Below are positions 17,856-26,277 of a stretch of DNA of 37,194 nt, in pieces (positions within the stretch are counted from its first letter, which is position 1; every line of letters starts with the position of its first letter). Made by a program: the position numbers and the translations under genes. The notes under the pieces were generated by a model. It made no database searches. It saw only the letters and a list, made by a program, of their open reading frames with translations, and was not told where the DNA came from. Source of the stretch: Clostridia bacterium (GTDB lineage Bacteria; Bacillota; Clostridia; Christensenellales; Borkfalkiaceae); contig JAIDSQ010000068.1 of the NCBI GenBank assembly GCA_029061155.1, positions 1-37,194 on the forward strand, given 5' to 3'.

Positions 17856-17884
17856 TTGACAACATATGTCATATATGATAAAAT
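17856..17884 (+). promoter_or_regulatory. Promoter TTGACA-N17-TAAAAT with overlapping inverted repeats
   Basis: TTGACA 17856-17861, TAAAAT 17879-17884; TGACA-acata-TGTCA over the -35. Confidence 0.65.
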
Positions 17885-17968
17885 TTTTTTAAGAATTTTA
17901 AAAAAAATTTTTTACGTTTTATTTTATTAGCTTGAAACAGGGTTTATGCATATAAAAAGGTTACAATT

Positions 17969-18886
17969 ATGAAATCGCAATTAATGATAGAAATTTTAAT
18001 AATGCTGCTTTCGGGCAAAAAGGTAAGCGCGTCACAGATTGCGGACAAGTACGAAGTCTGCGTGCGCAGCGTTTACCGCTACATTAACGAACTTTCATTA
18101 TGCGGAATACCGCTTGAAGTGACGCGCGGGCGTTACGGCGGAATAAGAATTGCCGACACCTACCGCCTGCCTGCGGGATTTTTTACACGCGAAGAATATT
18201 CGGCAATGCTCAACGCCATCAATGCGATGCTGTCGCAGGTGGGCGACAAAAATTTAAGCTCGGCACAGGAAAAGTTATCCATACAGCAAAAGACAGACAA
18301 GCGCGAACTTGCCGTGTGCGGCAACATTATCATAGACGGCGGAACCTGGGGCGGAAGTCAGAAGTTTTACGAAAAAATGCGCATATGCGAACAGGCCGTC
18401 AATCAAAGCAAGTGTCTGATAATCGACTACATCTCGCGCGACGGCGAACACAGCAAAAGGGTTATCGACCCGCACGTTCTGATATTTAAACAGAATATCT
18501 GGTATGTGTACGCCTTCTGCCACACAAAGCAGACGTTCAGGACATTTAAAATAGGCAGAATCAAGAGCGCGTCATTCACGGGCGCAAGCTTTGAAAAGCA
18601 CGAGTTTACAAAGGACGATATCAACCTGAATTTCTCGGGCTACTCGGACAAGATGATTGAGGTGACGTTCGGGATAGAAAAAAGCTCGCTTGCCGACGTT
18701 GAGGACTGGCTGGGCATAGACAATATCGAACCGCGCGGGGACGGATTTATTGCAAATTTACTGTTGCCCGATGACGGCGGACTGGTAGACAAAATATTAG
18801 GTTTCGGCGGAAAGGTTAAGGTGCTTGAACCGCAATCGCTCAAAGAACGCGTAAAACTTGCGGCAAAGAACATTTGCGACAATTAA
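17969..18886 (+). CDS. HTH/WYL-domain transcriptional regulator (YafY-like)
   Basis: N-terminal HTH_11 (SASQIADKYEVCVRSVYRYINELSLCGIPLEVTRGRYGGIRI) and WYL core (DPHVLIFKQNIWYVYAFCHTKQTFRTFKIGRI). Confidence 0.92.
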   Translation: MKSQLMIEILIMLLSGKKVSASQIADKYEVCVRSVYRYINELSLCGIPLEVTRGRYGGIRIADTYRLPAGFFTREEYSAMLNAINAMLSQVGDKNLSSAQEKLSIQQKTDKRELAVCGNIIIDGGTWGGSQKFYEKMRICEQAVNQSKCLIIDYISRDGEHSKRVIDPHVLIFKQNIWYVYAFCHTKQTFRTFKIGRIKSASFTGASFEKHEFTKDDINLNFSGYSDKMIEVTFGIEKSSLADVEDWLGIDNIEPRGDGFIANLLLPDDGGLVDKILGFGGKVKVLEPQSLKERVKLAAKNICDN

Positions 18887-18926
18887 AAATGCGCCGCGCA
18901 ACTTATAAGTTGCGCGGCGCATTTTT
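18885..18926. terminator. Bidirectional terminator, 42-bp perfect palindrome
   Basis: AAAAATGCGCCGCGCAACTTATAAGTTGCGCGGCGCATTTTT between convergent genes. Confidence 0.9.
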
Positions 18927-18929
18927 TAT

Positions 18930-19748
18930 TCACTTATTTATTTCAAGAGTGTATGTAAACTTACTTCCCTCTTCATCAGCAAAGTTTATAAAAGGTTTTT
19001 CCGACAGCTCGGAAGGGCTGTCTTCACTGTCGTTAATGCCCCACCATGGCTCGACGCAGATATACTCACCGCCTTCTTCATTGCTCCAGAATGCGAATAC
19101 CGGACAGTCGGATTTATATGTATACGAATATCCGTCGGTGGTGTGCGCGGTTATTGCCCCGCCCGAAAGCCCGCCGAGCTGTAAGGTTTTACATTCTCTG
19201 AAAAACTCTTTATTGGCAACAAACCGCTTTAAAGTTTCCATCTTTACGGGTTCACCGCCCCCTACAGGGTAGCACAGGGGTGACTCTTCGTTTTCAAACT
19301 CAATAACCGCCTCGCCGCCCGGCGCCTTCATACCGGGGTGTCCGCCGACATAGAACGGAATTTTACCTTCCTTGGACTGAACTGTATATGTAATTTCAAT
19401 CTTGTTCTTTTTAAGCTTGTATGTAATTTTAAGCACGAAGTCGAAGGGGTAAGTCTTGCGTGTAACGGGGTTGGACGTAAGTTCGAGAGTAAGATTATCA
19501 ACTCCGATATCGGCAAGTGCAAACTCTGCGTACCTCGCAACGCCGTGCGACTTAGGCTCGTAAGTCTTGCCGTCCACGGTGTATTCGCCCGCGTGTCCGA
19601 CTATCGGGAAAATAACTACGTCCTGACTTTGCCAGAATTCGTCACCCTGCCACAGTCTCTCTTCGCCGAGATAGTTTATCGATGTCATACTCCCTCCGTC
19701 CGAATTGACTGAAAGAGTTATAAATTTGTTTTTGATTATATAAATCAT
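18930..19748 (-). CDS. Aldose 1-epimerase family protein
   Basis: HGVARYAEFAL, ITYTVQSKEGKIPFYVGGHPGMKAPGG, CVEPWWGINDSEDSP; SD AGGAGAATAT. Confidence 0.9.
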   Translation of the reverse strand: MIYIIKNKFITLSVNSDGGSMTSINYLGEERLWQGDEFWQSQDVVIFPIVGHAGEYTVDGKTYEPKSHGVARYAEFALADIGVDNLTLELTSNPVTRKTYPFDFVLKITYKLKKNKIEITYTVQSKEGKIPFYVGGHPGMKAPGGEAVIEFENEESPLCYPVGGGEPVKMETLKRFVANKEFFRECKTLQLGGLSGGAITAHTTDGYSYTYKSDCPVFAFWSNEEGGEYICVEPWWGINDSEDSPSELSEKPFINFADEEGSKFTYTLEINK

Positions 19749-19806
19749 ATATTCTCCTGAAATTAAAATTAAATCTAATCACAACGCCGCATTTCGCGAT
19801 GAATAC

Positions 19807-20145
19807 TTACCAAGGAAGGGGTTCGCCGCCTAAAATGTGTATATGCAAATGGAATACAGTCTGTCCCGCGTCGTCGCCCTGATTGATTATAAGGCGGTAA
19901 CCGTTTATAAGTCCGTTGTCCTTTGCTATCTGCGGAATTTTGCACAGCATATACTTTACAAGCTCTGCACGGCTTTCGTCCATTTCGGATAAAAGCTTGA
20001 AATGGTCTTTACCTATTGCAAGCAAATGAACCTTTGCTTTGGGTTCAATGTCCTTAAAGACGAGCATTTTATCATCCTCGTACACCTTTGCCGAGGGAAT
20101 TTGCCCGTCGATTATTTTACAGAATATGCAGTTACTATCCTTCAT
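19807..20145 (-). CDS. HIT-family (HinT-like) nucleotide-binding protein
   Basis: CIFCKIIDGQIPSAKVYED...GQTVFHLHIHILGG. Confidence 0.95.
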   Translation of the reverse strand: MKDSNCIFCKIIDGQIPSAKVYEDDKMLVFKDIEPKAKVHLLAIGKDHFKLLSEMDESRAELVKYMLCKIPQIAKDNGLINGYRLIINQGDDAGQTVFHLHIHILGGEPLPW

Positions 20146-21715
20146 TTTTTAATCTACCTCTCAATTTTATTCTGAACGCTACCAAAACCACACAGCAAGC
20201 CGCCGATATTGCAACGCCTGCCGCGCACAGTCCTATAAGATAGCCGTAACCTTCAAAATCTTCGGCGTCCACTATCGCGGTAACGCTGCCGTCACGGTTG
20301 TATCTGTAATCTCTAAGCTCTAACGCATTGACTTCAAACAGCCACTCGGTTTCATCGCCGAACGTGTACTCCTTAGCCAGATAACGGCTGTACCGTCCGT
20401 TAAATTCCAAACCTACGGAAATACTGTCAAGCTCGCCCGTGCCGTCGCCCCTCAGATAATAACCGTAAAAGTACTCGCCGTCGACACCTTCTATACCGTC
20501 GCACTGCACGGCATAGGTAATTTCGTTTTCAATATACTTTACTTCAACGTTCACGCCGTCCGGGTCGTACTTCCTTGAAAGGTCGGCGTCAAGTTCATAC
20601 CCGCCCTGAATATAGGCGACAAATTCATCCTTATCTGCAAACTCGCGGTTAGTGTATTCTATTCCTATAGGCAAGGCGCAAAGCAAAAGCATTATAACCG
20701 AAAGAAGTCCGACCGTAAAAGCAAACGTGAACGACGCGGCGTTGGTGTACAGCGTGCGCGCGTTAATGAGCTTTGCCTCGCGGATTATGGCTGCGTTTAC
20801 GCGCGTCAAATCAATTTCGGAGGCAAGTGTAGTCACGCGTGATATGTGCACGATTGCAATATTGATTGCCGAGGCAACAAGAACGCAGGCTGCTATATCC
20901 ACAACTTTAACCCAGCCTGTCAAAGGCAGATTCCAGCAAAAATGCATTAATATGCTTGTCATAAGCACGAACAGACTGAACGAGCGGTAAGGTTTTTTTA
21001 TGCTGAAAGCCCATCCTATAGCGCCCGTCCACAGAAGGTGCGTACACATCGAGGAAAGCCCTCTTTCCACAAACAATATAATTATATTCCCGACACCCGT
21101 ACTGTAAAACTGAACGAGTTTATCCGAATAATAAAAGATATACCCCATATCCTCTATTACCGAAAAGCCCGCGCCGACAGAGGCGGCAATCAAAAAGCTT
21201 GCATACGAATTTTTCTGTTTGCACACAAGTATTGCTATTAGTGCGGGGGCCGCCTTGCACGTTTCCTCGACAAGCCCCGTAATAAGCGCGCCCACCCAGT
21301 CGTTATTTACTTTGATTACAGAAAACGCAAGCTGGCTTAAAACGCCAGATATCGTTCCGCCTATTACAAGTATTGCAAGGAGTACAAAAAGCGCAATGTC
21401 GCGCTTGGGGTACAGCTCGAAAAAAAGTATGATAAACGGAATTGTAAACGTTATACCGCCGAGGAAGGTTATCGACGGCAAATACAGCATATTGTCGGTA
21501 AGTCGGAGTATGACTATGTTTACCGTAAATAAAATGAACAGTGCAAGAAAGGCGCGCACGTACAGAAATGGATACGCGCCAGTAACTCCGCTGTTGTCCT
21601 CGTTAAGACCGCGCGAAAAAATTTCCCTGTACTCCGCTCTGGAGTGGGCACGGAAAGTTTCCTTGAAAAAGTATACAATTTTCGCACGCGCTACAACGCC
21701 CTTATTCTTATCCAT
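20135..21715 (-). CDS. PrsW-family intramembrane metalloprotease with extra C-terminal domain
   Basis: LVEETCKAAPALIAIL, GFSVIEDMGYIFYY, HLLWTGAIGWAF, MHFCWN motifs. Confidence 0.85.
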   Translation of the reverse strand: MDKNKGVVARAKIVYFFKETFRAHSRAEYREIFSRGLNEDNSGVTGAYPFLYVRAFLALFILFTVNIVILRLTDNMLYLPSITFLGGITFTIPFIILFFELYPKRDIALFVLLAILVIGGTISGVLSQLAFSVIKVNNDWVGALITGLVEETCKAAPALIAILVCKQKNSYASFLIAASVGAGFSVIEDMGYIFYYSDKLVQFYSTGVGNIIILFVERGLSSMCTHLLWTGAIGWAFSIKKPYRSFSLFVLMTSILMHFCWNLPLTGWVKVVDIAACVLVASAINIAIVHISRVTTLASEIDLTRVNAAIIREAKLINARTLYTNAASFTFAFTVGLLSVIMLLLCALPIGIEYTNREFADKDEFVAYIQGGYELDADLSRKYDPDGVNVEVKYIENEITYAVQCDGIEGVDGEYFYGYYLRGDGTGELDSISVGLEFNGRYSRYLAKEYTFGDETEWLFEVNALELRDYRYNRDGSVTAIVDAEDFEGYGYLIGLCAAGVAISAACCVVLVAFRIKLRGRLKNEG

Positions 21716-22916
21716 TAACTACGGCAAGCGCTCCGTCTTTATATAATTCTTTTAATTGTACTTTATATTTCTTTCCCGCGGCAAGTTCGCCCTGAACGTA
21801 AACGCGGATATAGTTGCCCGTATAACCGCAGGTGTACCCCTCTGAAAAGTCCTCTGAAATAATTTCATAATATGCGCCGAGGCGCTTTGATATAAACTCT
21901 TTCGCGCACTTTTCTCCTTCCTGTAAAAGACGGTGAAGGCGCTGCGACTTTACTTCGGGCGGCAGGTCTTTTAACTTATAAGCAACCGTTCCCTCCCTCG
22001 GAGAAAACGCGAAAGCGTGTATTCTTGAAAACCCCGCCTTCTCTATTATGGACAGGCTCTCTTCAAAATCTTCCTGTGTTTCGGTTGCGAAACCCGCAAT
22101 AATGTCCGTGGTTATGCCCGCGTCGGGGAAGTATTTGTATATAAGCGCGCACTTTTTAAGATACTCTTCGCGGGTGTAATGCCTGTTCATGCTTTTAAGC
22201 ACGCGCGTGCTGCCGCTCTGCAACGACAGGTGGAACTGCGGAGCAAAATCGGCAAGTCCTTTTAAAGCCGTCAGAAGTTCGTCGGTTATTACACTACATT
22301 CAAGCGAACCTAATCTTATGCGCTTATTTACGCCGTGAAGTGCGCAAATTAATTTATCCAACCCGCCTTCGTACGAAGAAATGTTTATTCCGTTTAAAAC
22401 TATCTCGGGGCTGTCGGTAAGTTCGACTTCGCGCACAACGTCCTCTACCGTGCGTGAAGTTTCTCTTCCGCGAAGGTAGGGTATTATGCAGTACGAACAG
22501 AAGTTATTACAGCCGTCCTGAATTTTAATGAAGGCGCGCGTCTTGGTCTGTTTGGGGTAGGCAAGCCTTTCGCCGCCCGCGCCGTAGACTTTGGTAAACG
22601 CCTTTAAAACTTCTTCCTTTTTTCTTGCGCCCGTGACGAAGGTTACGCCGCGCTCTTCAAAACTCTTTTTATCCTTTTCTGAGGCGCACCCGCACACGAA
22701 AATGTTTGCCTGAGGGTTGAACTTCCGCACCCTCGCAACAAGCTGCCTGCTCTTCTTTTCAGCCTCGCGCGTGACTGCGCAAGTATTGAGTACATACGCG
22801 TCGGCAAAGCTAAGCTTGTCGTCGGTCTGCCAGCCTGCCGCCTCCAACGCAGACATAATCGAGGCGGACTCCACCTCGTTAACCTTACAGCCGAGGGTAA
22901 AAACTACGGCTTTCAT
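21708..22916 (-). CDS. mtaB: tRNA t6A37 methylthiotransferase MtaB
   Basis: VFTLGCKVNEVESASI, IQDGCNNFCSYCIIPYLRGRETSR, GITTDIIAGFATET. Confidence 0.94.
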   Translation of the reverse strand: MKAVVFTLGCKVNEVESASIMSALEAAGWQTDDKLSFADAYVLNTCAVTREAEKKSRQLVARVRKFNPQANIFVCGCASEKDKKSFEERGVTFVTGARKKEEVLKAFTKVYGAGGERLAYPKQTKTRAFIKIQDGCNNFCSYCIIPYLRGRETSRTVEDVVREVELTDSPEIVLNGINISSYEGGLDKLICALHGVNKRIRLGSLECSVITDELLTALKGLADFAPQFHLSLQSGSTRVLKSMNRHYTREEYLKKCALIYKYFPDAGITTDIIAGFATETQEDFEESLSIIEKAGFSRIHAFAFSPREGTVAYKLKDLPPEVKSQRLHRLLQEGEKCAKEFISKRLGAYYEIISEDFSEGYTCGYTGNYIRVYVQGELAAGKKYKVQLKELYKDGALAVVNG

Positions 22917-23641
22917 TTAAGTTCTCCAAGCGCAAACGCCGTAACCGCCAACAGGCTTATTGCCGCGGTTTCTGCGCGGAGTATTCTTTTGCCGAGCGTA
23001 ATTCCGCTGAACCCGAGACTTTCAGAAAGGGCGTATTCCTCTTGCGAGAACCCGCCTTCGCTGCCCACTACAAGCGCGGTTGAACCGTCTATAGTTGAAA
23101 TATCACTTTCCGAGGTTGCTATAAACTCGCACGCAAACAGTTTGTTATTGTAATTCTGCGCCGATTGAAGGGCGTCTTCCAAATTGTCAAAATACTCTAT
23201 CAAAGGCGCGCGCGAACGCATACACTGCTTTGCCGCCTCGCGTGCGACCTTGTTTAGACGCTCGAGTTTATTTTCGTTCATAAACGCCGAACAGTATTCC
23301 GAAGAGAATATTCCTATTTTGCTTGCGCCCAGCTCGCACGCCTTCTGCACTACAAGCTCGGTCTTGTCGCCTTTAAGCGCCCCGCATAAAAGGTAAATGT
23401 CGGCGTTAGGTTCTCTGTCGCCTGTTTCCGCCTTTATTATATGGGCGGTGAGACTGCGCTTTTCAACCTTGGCTACGATTGCCGTGTATTCCTGACCGCT
23501 GCCGTCAAGGAGAATTATTTCACTGCCCTCTTCAACGCGCTGTACTGTCTTGGCGAGGACGAACTCGTCGCCGTCAAGAATGACTTCTTGCGTTTTGGGG
23601 TAGTCTATTGTATCGATAAAAAATCTCTTGCGCCCGCTCAT
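22913..23641 (-). CDS. rsmE: 16S rRNA m3U1498 methyltransferase RsmE
   Basis: AAKQCMRSRAPLI, LVVGSEGGFSQEE, LGKRILRAETAAIS. Confidence 0.94.
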   Translation of the reverse strand: MSGRKRFFIDTIDYPKTQEVILDGDEFVLAKTVQRVEEGSEIILLDGSGQEYTAIVAKVEKRSLTAHIIKAETGDREPNADIYLLCGALKGDKTELVVQKACELGASKIGIFSSEYCSAFMNENKLERLNKVAREAAKQCMRSRAPLIEYFDNLEDALQSAQNYNNKLFACEFIATSESDISTIDGSTALVVGSEGGFSQEEYALSESLGFSGITLGKRILRAETAAISLLAVTAFALGELK

Positions 23642-24579
23642 GCTTTAAACGAAAGTGCGAACCATTCGCCGTCCTTGATTTGTTTATCGGGGGTAAGTCC
23701 CTGCGCGGTGAATGCTTTAAGCACCGCCTCAAGTCTGCTTTCGATTATTCCGCTTAAGATGAGAATACCGCCCTTTTTGAGATTTTTGGGGATAGAGGGT
23801 GCAAGACGGCAAAGTATTTCCGCCGTGATGTTTGCAAGCATTATATCGCCCTTTATATCTGCATTTTCCAAAAGGTCCGAACGGCTTACTTTCACGCTGT
23901 CCTCTACGCCGTTTATCTTGCAGTTGTGCTGCGCGCTCTTTACGGCTATTTCGTCAATGTCTGTAAGGTATGCAAACTTTGCGCCGAGCTTGATTGCCGA
24001 TATTCCTAAAATACCGCTGCCGCAACCCACGTCTATACACACGGACTGCGGGGTAAGGTACTGCTGTAAAAGCTTTAAGCACATTGAAGTGGTTTCGTGT
24101 TCGCCAGTCCCGAACGCCATATTGTTATCTAACTTTACGACCTCTTCTCCGTCCTTCTTTTTGTACTCAATCCATTCGGGGCAGACGACTATTTTTTCGC
24201 CTATGTGCAAAGGACGGAAGTGCTTGCGCCATATTTCAAGCCAATCGTCGCCTTCTATCTCGCGTTTTGTCATTTCAAGCGAGCCGAAGTTTATAAAGCC
24301 CTGACCGTTTAAAGCCGCCTCTTCCGCGTCCTGTCTTATAGCGGGAAGAACTTTGTCCGTTTCGTCCAAAGAAATGAACGCCTTAACAAGCACGTCGCTG
24401 CCCTGACTTAAAAGACTGTCGTCCATATAGTCCCAGTACATGGCTTTGTCGTTGCGCAGAGCGATTACGTCCTTTACGTCGGAAATCGCCACGCCGTAGT
24501 TGGTGTAGCGCCAAAGTATGTCGGCAATTATTTCACTGCCCTCGTTTGTGGTATGTATGGTAAGTTCGGTAAATTTCAT
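23638..24579 (-). CDS. prmA: Ribosomal protein L11 methyltransferase PrmA
   Basis: NNMAFGTGEHETTSMCLKLL, CIDVGCGSGILGISAIKLGA, MLANITAEIL. Confidence 0.95.
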   Translation of the reverse strand: MKFTELTIHTTNEGSEIIADILWRYTNYGVAISDVKDVIALRNDKAMYWDYMDDSLLSQGSDVLVKAFISLDETDKVLPAIRQDAEEAALNGQGFINFGSLEMTKREIEGDDWLEIWRKHFRPLHIGEKIVVCPEWIEYKKKDGEEVVKLDNNMAFGTGEHETTSMCLKLLQQYLTPQSVCIDVGCGSGILGISAIKLGAKFAYLTDIDEIAVKSAQHNCKINGVEDSVKVSRSDLLENADIKGDIMLANITAEILCRLAPSIPKNLKKGGILILSGIIESRLEAVLKAFTAQGLTPDKQIKDGEWFALSFKA

Positions 24580-25235
24580 TATCTGCTGCTCTCGGTCTTT
24601 TCAATTGAAATTACAAAGGGATAGTCGTTTATAGCGTTGTAAATAAACGCCGCGTCAATCTGTTTTTTAGTGTTGATTACGGCGTAATAAATTATCTCGT
24701 CATCCTGCTTTTTTGCCCTGAATTCAGAAAAGGTTTTTATGTCGAATAACTTTTTAATTACATCGGGACAATCGTCAGTAGGGCTTTTGAAGGTAACTTT
24801 AATTTCGTTGTAATATTTATCTTTGAAAATGTTCAAAGGTATATGAAAAATAAACTGTACCGCTATTACTATAGCCGTTGCGCCGAGCGATACGAAGTAC
24901 ATTCCTGCACCCACCGCCATACCTATCGCCGCTGTCAACCATATACCCGCCGCCGAAGTAAGACCGTGTACCGACTGCTGACGGTACATAATCATTCCCG
25001 CGCCGAGAAAGCTTATTCCCGAAACGACCTGCGAGGCTATGCGCGCAGCGTCGAAGTCGGCTGAATCCGAAAAACCGTATTTTGAAACAATCATTAAAAT
25101 ACACGCGCCCGCGGCAACCACGGCGTGTGTACGTATTCCCCCGACCTTTAAGCGGATCTGGCGCTCAAAACCCATCATAAAGCCGAGTGCCACCGCGAGG
25201 ATTATTCTTAAAAGATATTCAACCCAATCAGGCAT
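24579..25235 (-). CDS. MgtC/SapB family membrane protein
   Basis: LGFMMGFERQIRLKVGGIRTHAVVAAGACILMIVSKYG, GISFLGAGMI. Confidence 0.92.
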   Translation of the reverse strand: MPDWVEYLLRIILAVALGFMMGFERQIRLKVGGIRTHAVVAAGACILMIVSKYGFSDSADFDAARIASQVVSGISFLGAGMIMYRQQSVHGLTSAAGIWLTAAIGMAVGAGMYFVSLGATAIVIAVQFIFHIPLNIFKDKYYNEIKVTFKSPTDDCPDVIKKLFDIKTFSEFRAKKQDDEIIYYAVINTKKQIDAAFIYNAINDYPFVISIEKTESSR

Positions 25236-25347
25236 AGTTCACCTCGTTTAATACTTCTTTTATTTTACCACTTATAGTGTTTAAACGCAAGTGTTTTTTG
25301 AGATATGAATACGCCCGCGGCAATGATTGCCGCAGGCGTATACTTAT

Positions 25348-26202
25348 TTATTTTTTTAACTGTGCCAGATACTCGACGGCGGAGTGTGCGGCAACATTGC
25401 CTTCGCCCGCAGACTTAACGTACTGGTAAGGTCTGCCGGTGCAGTCGCCCGCGGCGAATATACCCGCTATGTTGGTAGACAGGTCGCGTTTAACCATTAT
25501 ATGCCCCCCTTCGACAGCCAATCCGTGAACGAGAGTTGCAGGTGATACCGCGCCTTTTAATATGAACATTCCGTCGATATCCAGCCCGCCGCCCTTATAT
25601 TCGACGCGTTCCAAGCGGTTACTGCCCGTAAGTTTTAAGGGTGCTTTTAAAACTATCTCCGCGTTTTTGGATTTAATTTCATAACCTGAATACAGCGGAA
25701 AAACATAAGCTTTCTTGGCAATATCCGCCAAAAACTCTATTTCGTGCTCGTATTTTTTATCAGTGCACAAAACGCCTATAGTCTTGCCCTTGTATAAAAA
25801 TCCGTCGCAGGTTGCGCAGTAGCTTACCCCTCTGCCGACGAACTGTTCCTCTCCTTCTATAGGTTTTACGTTTTCAACGCCTATGCACAGTATTACGCAC
25901 TTTGCCTCGTACTGCTTATCTCCTGCAAGTAAAGTGAAATAGCCGTCCGTTACGTACACGCCGCTTACAACTTCCTGCATAAGCTTTATGTTCATTCCCT
26001 CGTAATGGTTTTGAAAAGTCAAGGCAAGCTGACTGCCCGTTATATCGGGAAGTCCGGGATAGTTTTTAATGAGGTGCGCCTGTTCCACTTTTTTTGAAAC
26101 GCTGCCGCTTGAAAACCATATAAAATTTTTATCGAGCGCTTTAAGCGTCAAAACGGCTGAAACGCCCGCAGGCCCGCTGCCTATTACGGCGATATCATAC
26201 AT
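25348..26202 (-). CDS. Thioredoxin-reductase-like FAD protein lacking a recognisable NADPH motif
   Basis: FAD motif GSGPAGVSA, CATCDG redox site, GIFAAGDCTG; no GxGxxA or HRRxxxR; SD AGAGGTAAT before ATG 26202. Confidence 0.88.
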   Translation of the reverse strand: MYDIAVIGSGPAGVSAVLTLKALDKNFIWFSSGSVSKKVEQAHLIKNYPGLPDITGSQLALTFQNHYEGMNIKLMQEVVSGVYVTDGYFTLLAGDKQYEAKCVILCIGVENVKPIEGEEQFVGRGVSYCATCDGFLYKGKTIGVLCTDKKYEHEIEFLADIAKKAYVFPLYSGYEIKSKNAEIVLKAPLKLTGSNRLERVEYKGGGLDIDGMFILKGAVSPATLVHGLAVEGGHIMVKRDLSTNIAGIFAAGDCTGRPYQYVKSAGEGNVAAHSAVEYLAQLKK

Positions 26203-26250
26203 AATATTACCTCTGATTTTGCAATACTTATTACCTTTTCGTACCAATTT

Positions 26251-26275
26251 TAAACCCCGCATTATGCGGGGTTTA
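26251..26275 (-). terminator. Hairpin between hydrogenase and reductase genes (terminator or attenuator)
   Basis: AAACCCCGCAT-T-ATGCGGGGTTT; weak U-tract. Confidence 0.65.
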
Positions 26276-26277
26276 GT

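Noticed and set aside
18885-18926. 42-bp perfect palindrome as possible mobile-element end or replication structure
   Set aside because: It lies between convergent genes with A/T flanks on both sides, so a bidirectional terminator explains it.
23441-24304. 287-aa ORF antisense to rsmE/prmA
   Set aside because: It overlaps two confidently identified genes on the opposite strand and has no independent signals.
25309-25341. Imperfect hairpin ATACGCCCGCGGCAAT/ATTGCCGCAGGCGTAT as a notable element
   Set aside because: It lies between the reductase and mgtC genes and is most simply a weak terminator; the U-tract is poor, so it is not listed as a feature.
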